Source: Desulfosporosinus meridiei DSM 13257 (GTDB lineage: Bacteria; Bacillota; Desulfitobacteriia; Desulfitobacteriales; Desulfitobacteriaceae). From it: a DNA stretch of 64,000 nt. Below the pieces are notes generated by a model, which did no database searches, was not told the DNA's origin, and saw only the letters and a program-made list of their open reading frames with translations. Made by a program: the position numbers and the translations under genes. Positions 26,456 through 34,070 of the stretch are shown piece after piece (the first letter of the stretch is position 1; every line of letters begins with the position of its first letter). The stretch spans positions 266,501 through 330,500 of the forward strand of contig NC_018515.1 in NCBI RefSeq assembly GCF_000231385.2. The letters are read 5' to 3'.

Positions 26456-27718
26456 ATGACAACTTTAGATACTGGGGATATATCATTCCTAGTTGTTTGT
26501 ACTCTATTAGTTTTTCTGATGACACCTGGTCTAGCACTATTCTATGGAGGAATGGTTAGAAAAAGAAACGTTCTTTCAATCATGATGCAAAGCTATGCAG
26601 CTATGGGGATAGTCACAGTAATTTGGGTATTATTCGGCTACTCATTAGCTTTTGGATCAGATTACGGTCATATTATTGGTGGTCTTGACTGGTTGGGACT
26701 TAAGGGAGTTGGTCTCTCACCTAACCCTGATTATGCTCCAACTATCCCACATTTATTATTCTTTTTGTTCCAACTAATGTTTGCCATTATCACTCCGGCA
26801 GTTATAAGTGGAGCAACTGCAGAGCGCATGCGTTTTACGGCATTTGTACTTTTTATAATTTTCTGGAGCACATTTGTCTATATACCTTTAGCCCATTGGG
26901 TCTGGGGTGTTGGCGGCTGGATGCGTAATTTAGGAGTGCTTGATTTTGCAGGCGGCACTGTTGTGGAAGTAGCTTCCGGTGTATCCGGCTTGGTAGCAGC
27001 TTATGTTTTAGGTAAGCGCTTAAAGATTGGGTATGAATGGAACATTCCTCATCATATGCCTAATGTTCTCTTTGGTGGGGGGCTATTATGGTTCGGTTGG
27101 TTTGGATTTAATTCGGGAGGAGCAATGGGTGCAAATGGTGTGGCGGTGCTTGCCTTAGGTACAACACAAATTGCAGGGGCAGCTGGAATGATTGGCTGGG
27201 CTATGCTCGAATGGCTTCATCGTCGTCAAATTACAGTTTTTGGCGCGGTCAGTGGGATTATCTCTGCGCTTGTGGCTATCACCCCGGCAGCAGGTTATGT
27301 TTCAACAGTCAGTGCACTACTTATAGGGTTTGTTGCAGGTGGAATCTGCTATTTAGCAGTTAGTATTTTAAAAGCAAAATTAGGATATGATGATGCTTTA
27401 GATGTTTTTGGAATCCACGGAGTTGGAGGGACTTGGGGCACCATTGCAACAGGAATATTTGCCGACTTAAGCCTTAATCCCCAAGGCAAAAATGGTTGGA
27501 TTAATGGGGGTGGTTTTGAACCCGTATTAATCCAGTTATCTGCAGTTATAGCTACTTATCTATTTGTAGGGATAATGACATTCGTTATCTTGAAGGGTAT
27601 TGCCATAATAACTCCTCTTAGAGCAAGCGATGAGGAGCAAGTCAATGGCTTAGATTTAACTCAGCATAGAGAAAAGGCCTATCCTGATTTTGAATTAAGT
27701 GAAAATGTTTATATATAG
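26456..27718 (+). CDS. amtB: Ammonium transporter
   Basis: An Amt/MEP/Rh channel for ammonium uptake, 420 residues, with about 11 helices. The conserved twin-histidine pore residues lie in PLAHWVWGVGGW near residue 155 and FGIHGVGGTWG near 318. The motif GGLLWFGWFGFNSGGA is near 210. ATG 26456 follows AAGGGGG; the longer frame from 26408 is rejected. The PII gene sits tail to tail just 17 bp away instead of upstream in a glnK-amtB operon. No terminator is seen in that gap, so transcripts of the two genes may overlap. Confidence 0.95.
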   Translation: MTTLDTGDISFLVVCTLLVFLMTPGLALFYGGMVRKRNVLSIMMQSYAAMGIVTVIWVLFGYSLAFGSDYGHIIGGLDWLGLKGVGLSPNPDYAPTIPHLLFFLFQLMFAIITPAVISGATAERMRFTAFVLFIIFWSTFVYIPLAHWVWGVGGWMRNLGVLDFAGGTVVEVASGVSGLVAAYVLGKRLKIGYEWNIPHHMPNVLFGGGLLWFGWFGFNSGGAMGANGVAVLALGTTQIAGAAGMIGWAMLEWLHRRQITVFGAVSGIISALVAITPAAGYVSTVSALLIGFVAGGICYLAVSILKAKLGYDDALDVFGIHGVGGTWGTIATGIFADLSLNPQGKNGWINGGGFEPVLIQLSAVIATYLFVGIMTFVILKGIAIITPLRASDEEQVNGLDLTQHREKAYPDFELSENVYI

Positions 27719-27735
27719 GAACTATTAATTGGATT

Positions 27736-28074
27736 TTAGAGGGCAGCATCACCATGTTCGCCAGTTCGAATGCGGACAGCATCTGCTACGTCATACACAA
27801 AAATTTTACCATCACCAAATTCACCTGTTTTTGATGTTTTGATAATAGCTGCAATAACTTCATCTACTTTATTAGATGAAACTACAGCTTCCAACTTTAT
27901 CTTTGGTAAGAGTCGAGTAACAATTTCTTGACCCCGGTATATTTGAGTATAGCCCTTCTGATTTCCGAACCCTGAGACATTAGAGACGGTCATCCCATTT
28001 ACACCAAGGTCTGATAGAACAACCTTTACGTCATTCAGTTTTTCAGGTCGTATAATAGCTTCAATTTTCTTCAT
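27736..28074 (-). CDS. PII nitrogen signalling protein with Tyr51 replaced by Ile
   Basis: A 112-residue trimeric PII-type regulator that senses ATP/ADP and 2-oxoglutarate and blocks AmtB through its T-loop. The PII signatures MKKIEAIIRPEKLNDVK, GFGNQKG and TGEFGDGKIFV are intact. The length and spacing align without gaps to E. coli GlnB through residue 60. The T-loop reads YRGQEIVTRLLPK: position 51, the uridylylated tyrosine in proteobacteria, is isoleucine. Signalling is therefore probably by effector binding only. It is convergent with amtB. Confidence 0.93.
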   Translation of the reverse strand: MKKIEAIIRPEKLNDVKVVLSDLGVNGMTVSNVSGFGNQKGYTQIYRGQEIVTRLLPKIKLEAVVSSNKVDEVIAAIIKTSKTGEFGDGKIFVYDVADAVRIRTGEHGDAAL

Positions 28075-28166
28075 AGTACCACCTTTATTTAAGTATTTTT
28101 AACAAAATCAGTTAATCCATTCCATTATATCAGATAGCATTCTTATATTACATCATTATAAACCAG

Positions 28167-28203
28167 AAGCCGGGCTCATGCCCGGCTTTGTGGGGTTTTT
28201 TTC
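28167..28203 (+). terminator. GC-rich terminator beyond the PII gene
   Basis: AAGCCGGGC (28167-28175) and GCCCGGCTT (28180-28188) form a perfect 9-bp stem with loop TCAT, followed by TGTGGGG and a T-run on the plus strand. The nearest plus-strand gene upstream is amtB, so an amtB transcript could run antisense through the PII gene and end here. The hairpin overlaps the stop of the small minus-strand ORF. Confidence 0.75.
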
Positions 28204-28271
28204 TTAAAAGGGGAGTTTTTACCCCTATCAGGTTTCCCAGTTTGTGCTTTATCTGTTGTTCTATTTGACAT
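28176..28271 (-). CDS. Small basic protein, 31 residues
   Basis: ATG 28271 follows a strong AGGAGG site. The peptide is hydrophilic and basic (MSNRTTDKAQTG, then KNSPFKKKTPQSRA). It resembles short spore-core peptides in composition, but no family is recognised. The coding sequence ends inside the hairpin at 28167-28188. Confidence 0.45.
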   Translation of the reverse strand: MSNRTTDKAQTGKPDRGKNSPFKKKTPQSRA

Positions 28272-28316
28272 ATCCTACCTCCTGGCATTTTTATTCATAG
28301 GAAATTCAATATAATT

Positions 28317-28448
28317 TTAACCCTTATAAGTTGTTTCCTGATCTTTTCCGTAGTCAGTTCTTCCATCTTGATCCGGTTGATGACTATATGGCAAATCTTC
28401 ACGTTTGGGGAATTTCCTTTTGATTAGCTGAGACTGATCCTGGTTCAT
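28317..28448 (-). CDS. Small hydrophilic protein, 43 residues
   Basis: ATG 28448 follows GGGAGG. The peptide is charged and Gln/Asp-rich (MNQDQSQLIKRKFPKRED, then SHQPDQDGRTDYGKDQ). It has no cysteine and no hydrophobic segment. It sits between the 31-residue ORF and the peroxiredoxin gene on the same strand, possibly co-transcribed. Function unknown. Confidence 0.45.
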   Translation of the reverse strand: MNQDQSQLIKRKFPKREDLPYSHQPDQDGRTDYGKDQETTYKG

Positions 28449-28518
28449 ATAATTCCTCCCTTAACGTTGGAATACGTTTAGAATACCCTATGAATAAATA
28501 ATTATGTCCAAGTTCAGA

Positions 28519-29079
28519 TTAGATTTTCCCAACGTATTTAAAATCCTTTAAGATTCCGGTCATTCCAGGTTTCCAGTAGGCTGGAACTCCTTGGCCAGTC
28601 ATCTCTTCATAAATCAGCCCCTGAATAATGCGAATGACCTCTTCAATGTTGCGTCCTACTTCAGGTGGATAGAGACAAGAATACTTGACTTTCCCACTAG
28701 GAGATATGATAAAGGTCGCTCTGTAGGGTATTCCTAATTCTTTTCTGAGGACTCCGTACTGATTTGAAATGAAATGAGATCGATCTGTTAATAAAGGATA
28801 CCAAACCGTACGTGCAGAGGGGGATGTTTCTGCGAAAATCTTATGAGAATAGACGCTGTCTGTGCTAATTGCTAACACTTGAACACCAAGTTTTTGAAGT
28901 GTCTCCTTCTGAGCAGCCACGGCTGCTAATTCAGTCGGTCAAACAAAAGTAAAATCACTGGCATAGAAGATGAGGAGAATCCATTGACCAATAAAATCAT
29001 TTAGATGAATGGTCACTTTTTTTCCTCTTACATATGCCTCTGTTTCAAAATCCGGTGCTAGTTGTTCTGGACAAATCAT
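28519..29079 (-). CDS. Selenocysteine peroxiredoxin (PrxU-like), UGA at codon 47
   Basis: AhpC/Prx1-type peroxidase, 186 residues when UGA (28939-28941) is read as selenocysteine. The frame is continuous on both sides: FYASDFTFV-U-PTELAAVAAQ, against FYxxDFTFVCPTEL in cysteine enzymes, so UGA falls exactly on the peroxidatic residue. ATG 29079 follows GGGGAGG. After UGA and 11 nt there is a hairpin AGCAGC-CGUG-GCUGCU (28912-28927), placed like a bacterial SECIS element. The usual C-terminal resolving cysteine motif (VCPAxW) reads GVPAYW, so no partner Cys is there; Cys135 remains. Standard gene calling would find only the 133-codon piece from 28920. Selenocysteine peroxiredoxins are known in anaerobic Firmicutes. 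Confidence 0.9.
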
Positions 29080-29394
29080 GCTAAAACCTCCCCGAAAAAC
29101 ATTTGATTTACTTTATGCTCTCGAGGTATATCTTGACATGATTGTAGGAATCATCTCTTCTTTTAACAGCGGTATTGTAAACAATAAACAAAAAGAGATC
29201 TCCTTAGAAATAAAAAGGAGATCAAAGAAGAGGACTAACTACATGAAGAAAAATGAAATAACTTACCACTAGTATATGTAGGAATATGTCGATTATATTA
29301 TGTTTTATTTATGAAATATTTTACAATTCTGCGAATAAATTAATTCTGTATAAGAATACGTGCAAAAGACTATAAAGACTTGTAAAGAATTATA
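29080..29394. other. Gene-free spacer upstream of the peroxiredoxin gene
   Basis: An AT-rich stretch between the divergent peroxiredoxin gene and the riboswitch promoter. A plus-strand open frame crosses it and the peroxiredoxin gene, but it has no ribosome binding site and unnatural composition. No repeat or structured element is evident. Confidence 0.5.
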
Positions 29395-29423
29395 TTGACA
29401 GGGTATCAGTGAAATGTTAGACT
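29395..29423 (+). promoter_or_regulatory. Promoter of the SAM-riboswitch operon
   Basis: A perfect -35 TTGACA (29395-29400), 17-bp spacer and -10 TAGACT (29418-29423) lie just upstream of the riboswitch. Transcription should start near 29430. Confidence 0.75.
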
Positions 29424-29446
29424 CAGCATAATGAGTTGAATATATG

Positions 29447-29578
29447 CTCTTATCCGGAGTGGTGGAGGGACTAGCCCTATGAAACCCGGCAACCAGCTTA
29501 ATACACGCTAAGACGAAACTGGCGTGGACAAAGCATGGTGCTAATTCTTGCAGGATTAATTTCCTGGCAGATAAGAGG
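29447..29578 (+). ncRNA. SAM-I (S-box) riboswitch
   Basis: The conserved S-box core is present: CTCTTATCCGGAG at the P1/P2 start, GGTGGAGGGACTAGCCC, ATGAAACCCGGCAACC, and the closing CAGATAAGAG strand that rebuilds P1. A terminator hairpin follows at 29601-29630. SAM binding should therefore switch off the downstream homocysteine-synthesis operon by premature termination. Confidence 0.95.
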
Positions 29579-29600
29579 AGTGTCGAATAAACGAGATTTT

Positions 29601-29630
29601 GACCTCTTCTATCACAGAAGAGGTCTTTTC
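29601..29630 (+). terminator. Riboswitch-controlled terminator
   Basis: GACCTCTTCT (29601-29610) and AGAAGAGGTC (29616-29625) form a perfect 10-bp stem, followed by TTTTC. This is the expression platform of the SAM-I riboswitch, about 190 bp before the first gene. Confidence 0.92.
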
Positions 29631-29821
29631 TATATAGTAACCAGTTTAATCTAATTGTCCTATTAGCAAGCAATATTTTCCTCATAAGGCAAAAACACTT
29701 GATATTTTAGTTCAGCTTATCCAAGGGATAGGTGCGAACTTGAACTTCGAACCTGATTTTGGTAAATAGTCTTAGGCTAAAGTCAGTGGGTAACACGTAA
29801 CAAATCTGGAGGTGGAGAGTC

Positions 29822-31018
29822 ATGAGTGTTGAAAAAACGTATGCAGAGATTAATTCGAAAATCAGGGAAGGCAAAGCAGTGGTTGTGACTGCCGAGGAGC
29901 TTATTACTCTTGTAGAGGAAAAAGGTCTTTCCAAAGCAGCGCAAGAGGTTGATGTTGTAACTACTGGCACATTCGCTCCGATGTGTTCCTCAGGTGCCTT
30001 TTTAAGTTTTGGACACACAAAACCACGAATGAAAATGCAAAAAGTTTGGCTGAACGGAGTATCCGCTTATACGGGTATCGCAGCTGTTGACGCTTATATT
30101 GGGGCAACAGAGATGCACGAAGACGATCCGTTGAACAGCAATTATCCGGGTGAATTTCGATATGGAGGAGGGCATGTTATCGCTGACCTCGTTGCTCGCA
30201 AACCTGTCCAACTAAAGGCCTTAGCATATGGTACTGACTGTTATCCGCGCAGAAACCTTGAAACAACCATTACACTGGATGACATCAATGAGGCTATTTT
30301 GTTTAATCCTCGAAATTGTTATCAAAACTATAATTGCGCTGTCAATTTAACCAATCGCACGATTTACACCTATATGGGAATGATCAAACCACAAATGGGG
30401 AATGCCAACTATTCAACATCAGGGCAACTTAGCCCTCTATTGAAAGACCCCCATTTTAAGACAATCGGAGTTGGTACGAAGATTTTCCTTGGCGGTGGGA
30501 TTGGTTATGTCGCGTGGAATGGTACGCAACACTTTCCCTCAATGATTGACGCCGATGGAAAGGAACTTGGGAGTGCAGGTGGAACCCTTGCTCTTACAGG
30601 GGATCTGAAGCAGATGAGCCCGCGTTGGCTTGTTGGTACAAGTTATCTAGGCTATGGGGCAACACTTAGTGTAGGAGTTGGTATTCCAATCCCAATTTTA
30701 AATGAGGAAATTGCTCGCTACGCTGCTAAAAAAGATGAGGAGCTATTTGCTCCTATTGTAGATTACGGAGAAGCATATCCATCATTTACACCGGGAAATC
30801 TGGGATATGCCAGCTATGCAGATCTTAAGAGTGGTAAGATTATTGTCAACGGCAAAGAAGTACCTACGGCACCTTTGTCTAGCATGCCTAGAGCTCGCGA
30901 AATTGCTGCAACCTTAAAAGGGTGGATTAAGAAGGGAGACTTCCAGTTGACTGAACCGGTTAAAAATCTCCCATCACCTGCTGATGGCTTTATTGCGCAC
31001 AGTATAAAGGAGGATTGA
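29822..31018 (+). CDS. Homocysteine-forming aspartate-semialdehyde sulfurtransferase (DUF39)
   Basis: A COG1900/DUF39 protein, 398 residues. Homologues in methanogens (MA1821 type) and sulfate reducers are needed to make homocysteine from aspartate semialdehyde and sulfide. Two conserved-looking cysteines are Cys55 (TFAPMCSSGAF) and Cys140 (YGTDCYPRR), candidates for sulfur carriage. A glycine-rich KIFLGGGIGYVAW region lies near 220. ATG 29822 follows GGAGGTGG. The SAM riboswitch upstream supports a methionine-pathway role. The next two genes are the usual partners. Confidence 0.9.
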   Translation: MSVEKTYAEINSKIREGKAVVVTAEELITLVEEKGLSKAAQEVDVVTTGTFAPMCSSGAFLSFGHTKPRMKMQKVWLNGVSAYTGIAAVDAYIGATEMHEDDPLNSNYPGEFRYGGGHVIADLVARKPVQLKALAYGTDCYPRRNLETTITLDDINEAILFNPRNCYQNYNCAVNLTNRTIYTYMGMIKPQMGNANYSTSGQLSPLLKDPHFKTIGVGTKIFLGGGIGYVAWNGTQHFPSMIDADGKELGSAGGTLALTGDLKQMSPRWLVGTSYLGYGATLSVGVGIPIPILNEEIARYAAKKDEELFAPIVDYGEAYPSFTPGNLGYASYADLKSGKIIVNGKEVPTAPLSSMPRAREIAATLKGWIKKGDFQLTEPVKNLPSPADGFIAHSIKED

Positions 31019-31022
31019 TTAT

Positions 31023-31424
31023 ATGTCGCCGAAGAGAATAGTGCTGCGTTTTGGTACGGATATTTCGGTAAAGCCCATTGTATACCGACTCGTAAAGGAT
31101 TATGATTTAGTGGTCAATATTGTGAAAGCCGATGTTAATCCCAAAAAAGAAGGTACAATGATTTTAGAAGTTACGGGAGATCAAAGTGAAAACGGGCTAA
31201 ACTATTTGCGTGATCTGGGGGTTTCAGTGCAAAACCTCAATCAGGAAATCGTGCGCAATGAAGATAAATGTGTCATGTGTGGAGCTTGTACAGGAGTTTG
31301 CCCGACGGGAGCCTTATATATGGAGCGGCCATCTATGGAAGTGCGCTTTGATGGGGATCAATGTGTTTTTTGCCAGCTTTGTGTGAAAGTCTGCCCAATG
31401 TGGGCGATGGAGGTTCGTCTATAA
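31023..31424 (+). CDS. NIL-domain ferredoxin-like partner of the DUF39 enzyme
   Basis: A 133-residue protein with an N-terminal NIL domain (about 1-75) and two [4Fe-4S] ligand sets: CVMCGACTGVCPTG near residue 82 and CVFCQLCVKVCP near 113. Homologues (MA1822 type) are needed with the DUF39 protein for homocysteine synthesis, probably supplying electrons for sulfur transfer. The start is four bases after the DUF39 stop, within the riboswitch-controlled operon. Confidence 0.9.
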   Translation: MSPKRIVLRFGTDISVKPIVYRLVKDYDLVVNIVKADVNPKKEGTMILEVTGDQSENGLNYLRDLGVSVQNLNQEIVRNEDKCVMCGACTGVCPTGALYMERPSMEVRFDGDQCVFCQLCVKVCPMWAMEVRL

Positions 31425-32189
31425 TTGAATTATACGGAACGAAGTTATCGGCAGCAGCACCGCCAGGAGGATTTAGTTCATTTTCAGCTCGGTATTAATG
31501 AGACTGATCTTGATATTGGTATTAGAAAAGAACGCTTTTCTCCTGAGTTAGTTAAATGGGTCGAAGAAACCATTCGAGCTTGCCGAAAACCTCTTGAAGA
31601 CTATATTCAAAAAGATGAGGATTTCGTGAGGTCACTAACCCCTTATACAGTTTCTCAAGATGCCCCTCCTATTGTTCAAACTATGGCAGAGGCTGGACGA
31701 CTTGCAGGGGTTGGGCCGATGGCTGCAGTTGCCGGTGCTGTAGCAGAATGGGTTGGCAAAGCAATTGCTAGACGATCCAGGGATGTAATCGTGGAAAACG
31801 GTGGAGATATTTTCATGCGAACTAGCCGGATTCGCAAAGTGGGAGTTTTTGCCGGGGATTCGCCTCTTTCTAATCAGATAGCTATTGAGGTTAGACCTAG
31901 TCAAACACCGTTAGGAATATGTACGTCTTCTGGTAAGGTAGGCCATTCTTTAAGCTTTGGCAAAGCTGATGCTGTAGTAGTCCTTTCTCCTTCTGTCCCT
32001 TTGGCAGATGCAGTAGCTACTGCTACCGGAAACTATATCCAAACAACGGATGATCTAGAAAAAGCTCTAGAGTTTGCTTCGAGGATAAATGGGGTTACAG
32101 GTATCCTTCTCATTAAAGATGATCGCCTAGCGGCATGGGGTAGTATAAAGCTTTTACCGGTTAATGCTGGAACATTAGTTAAAGATTAA
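31425..32189 (+). CDS. UPF0280 (ApbE-like) family protein
   Basis: A 254-residue protein of the UPF0280/COG2122 family, distantly related to ApbE flavin transferases. Conserved stretches include MAAVAGAVAEWVGKAI near residue 100, VENGGDIFM near 122 and GICTSSGKVGHSLSFGKADA near 163. The start TTG immediately follows the previous stop, with GGAGG 11 bases upstream. The same gene neighbours DUF39 and NIL-ferredoxin genes in methanogens and sulfate reducers, but its role in homocysteine synthesis is not settled. Confidence 0.85.
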   Translation: MNYTERSYRQQHRQEDLVHFQLGINETDLDIGIRKERFSPELVKWVEETIRACRKPLEDYIQKDEDFVRSLTPYTVSQDAPPIVQTMAEAGRLAGVGPMAAVAGAVAEWVGKAIARRSRDVIVENGGDIFMRTSRIRKVGVFAGDSPLSNQIAIEVRPSQTPLGICTSSGKVGHSLSFGKADAVVVLSPSVPLADAVATATGNYIQTTDDLEKALEFASRINGVTGILLIKDDRLAAWGSIKLLPVNAGTLVKD

Positions 32190-32198
32190 ATATTACAG

Positions 32199-32238
32199 TG
32201 CCTTCAGATAGTTACAGAGAAACTATATCTGAAGGCAC
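32199..32238 (+). terminator. Terminator of the homocysteine operon
   Basis: GTGCCTTCAGATAGTT (32199-32214) pairs with the strand at 32221-32238 with a 2-nt bulge, followed by AATTTGTT. Confidence 0.8.
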
Positions 32239-32377
32239 AATTTGTTAGAATCCTGATTTGTTGTTGTTTTTTGGGCTCTCGTTGAATTAAAGGATCCCCA
32301 ACAAGGCGTGCTTTAGAAGAAGGGTTTTAGCTTTATGCTAGGCTTTAGTTATAGTTTTATATTAAAGGAAAAGAAAG

Positions 32378-32406
32378 AAACCTCCCCGTCGGGAGGTTTA
32401 AAGTTT
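32378..32406 (+). terminator. Second hairpin in the 32.2-32.6 kb spacer
   Basis: AAACCTCCC (32378-32386) and GGGAGGTTT (32391-32399) form a perfect 9-bp stem with loop CGTC, followed by AAAGTTTTT. No gene precedes it within 140 bp; it may be a backup terminator or end an unrecognised small RNA. The rest of this 442-bp spacer shows no supported ORF. Confidence 0.65.
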
Positions 32407-32631
32407 TTGCGCTAATGTCTTAAATTTCTTTTATATAACTGGTACAACACAAATTTAGCATGAATTGAGGAAGGAATCAATGCCCAGTTTTTAGGAGTTC
32501 TTATAAAAAGCAGTAAATTTGTTGAGTCAACATAAAATTTTATGTAACTAGCAGAACTTGGATGAAATTTTGGATATTTATAGAGGAGAAATCGGATGGA
32601 TAGAGAAATTATTATAAAGAGGTGATACAAA

Positions 32632-33834
32632 CTGAAAATTGCGAAGCCTTTAAGACTTTTAATAATGGTTTTCTTATGTTTAGTTTTATTGGGCTGCGGT
32701 GTTCAATCAGTGGTTGGGCCTGTTTCAAATCAAACTGTCCAACAAAGTGCTGAGGAGATATCAAAATTGTCCCGGTCAGTGGAACCAAAGGCCTCTGTCC
32801 CGAAATCGGTTACTTTAGTGGCAACAGGGGATATTTTAATGCACAATACACAAATTTGGTCTGGGCAACAGGCCGATGGATCTTACAATTTCAAGCATTT
32901 TTTTTCTTCGGTTAAACCCTTATTAGAATACGGAGATTATACCTCCGCGAATTTTGAAGCAGCTATGGCTGGAGGCGAATCTGGGTATACGGGTTATCCC
33001 AAGTTTAATAGCCCGGATGAAGTTGCAACCACTTTGAAAAATGCAGGATATGACCTTATTGTTACCTCGAATAATCATATTCTAGATAGAGGGTATTCAG
33101 GGGCCATACGAACCATGAGGGTCTTACGAAATGCTGGTTTAGATATCGTTGGAACCTATCAAAGCCAAGAGGAGAGGGACACTTATTTCGTTAAAGATTT
33201 AGATGGGGTTCGAGTGGGATATTTAGCTTACTCTTATGGAACCAATGGGGTTCCGGTACCAAAGGAGCAACCCTATTTCTTCAACTTTCTAAATAAAGAA
33301 ATAATCTTAAAGGATATTGCTCAATTAAGACCTAAGGTGGATGTCCTAGTTCTTGTCTTGCACTGGGGAGTTGAATACAGCTTACAGCCCACTGCAGAGC
33401 AGCGAGAGTTAGCTCGATTATTTCTCGAGAACGGAGCAGATGTCATCCTGGGCAGTCATCCTCATGTGATTCAACCAATGGAAATTGTGAATATTGATAA
33501 TCAAGATAAACTTGTTGTTTATTCTATGGGTAACTTTATTGGGGATCAGCACGGGGTTGATCGGAATAGCGGAGTGATATTAAACATTACCTTTCAAAAA
33601 GATCAAACAAAGGGAGAAACCCTTCTGAAAGAAGTTTCTTATACGCCGACCTATTCTCATAGTTATTTTGAGAATAAGCGCCGTCAATTTCGAGTTGTTT
33701 CAGTTGAAGACGCTATACGAAAAATTCAGGAGGGAAAAGATCCCTATCTTAAAAGTTCAGATTTAGCAGTTTTAAAACAAGTCCTTGCTCAGACACAAAA
33801 ACAACTAGGTATACCGTATAAACAAGATATATAG
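32632..33834 (+). CDS. CapA-like lipoprotein (PGA_cap metallophosphatase family)
   Basis: A 400-residue secreted protein of the CapA/PgsA family, linked elsewhere to poly-gamma-glutamate capsule. The start is a CTG at 32632, 5-6 bases after AAAGAGGTGAT. This choice gives a full lipoprotein signal: KIAKPLRLLIMVFL, then the lipobox LLGC with the lipidated Cys near residue 23. Family motifs are TGDILMH, SNNHILDRG, LHWGVEY, GSHPHVIQPME and YSMGNFIGDQ. No capBC synthetase genes are nearby, so the role may be distinct from capsule. Confidence 0.87.
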   Translation: MKIAKPLRLLIMVFLCLVLLGCGVQSVVGPVSNQTVQQSAEEISKLSRSVEPKASVPKSVTLVATGDILMHNTQIWSGQQADGSYNFKHFFSSVKPLLEYGDYTSANFEAAMAGGESGYTGYPKFNSPDEVATTLKNAGYDLIVTSNNHILDRGYSGAIRTMRVLRNAGLDIVGTYQSQEERDTYFVKDLDGVRVGYLAYSYGTNGVPVPKEQPYFFNFLNKEIILKDIAQLRPKVDVLVLVLHWGVEYSLQPTAEQRELARLFLENGADVILGSHPHVIQPMEIVNIDNQDKLVVYSMGNFIGDQHGVDRNSGVILNITFQKDQTKGETLLKEVSYTPTYSHSYFENKRRQFRVVSVEDAIRKIQEGKDPYLKSSDLAVLKQVLAQTQKQLGIPYKQDI

Positions 33835-33844
33835 ATTTGGATAT

Positions 33845-33878
33845 TAAGAGGGATTAGCTGAAGAGCCAATCCCTCTTA
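33845..33878 (+). terminator. Terminator of the capA-like gene
   Basis: TAAGAGGGATT (33845-33855) and AATCCCTCTTA (33868-33878) form a perfect 11-bp stem, followed by GTTTTTGG. Confidence 0.9.
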
Positions 33879-34070
33879 GTTTTTGGTGAAATTCCAGAAC
33901 ACAGTTTATTGTGAGATCCACTTACAAACGGGTACTTCTTCTGCCCTGAGAGCCGATCAATAGATTAATAGTGTCTTTGTCTGCTTTGAAGTATTAGTGA
34001 TATTTTTGCCCGCCAGCTGATAGGATATTGAAAAGTACTTTATTTAACGTCCAATTGTAGGAGGTTAACG

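Noticed and set aside
28519-28920. 133-codon N-terminally truncated peroxiredoxin
   Set aside because: The frame continues upstream through one UGA to a proper start. The UGA is at the catalytic position, so a selenoprotein explains it better.
29009-29272. 87-codon plus-strand ORF
   Set aside because: It runs antisense through the start of the peroxiredoxin gene, lacks a ribosome binding site, and its codon use and product look random.
32412-32630. 72-codon minus-strand ORF
   Set aside because: AT-rich with a poor start and no ribosome binding site. It lies in the promoter region of the CapA-like gene.
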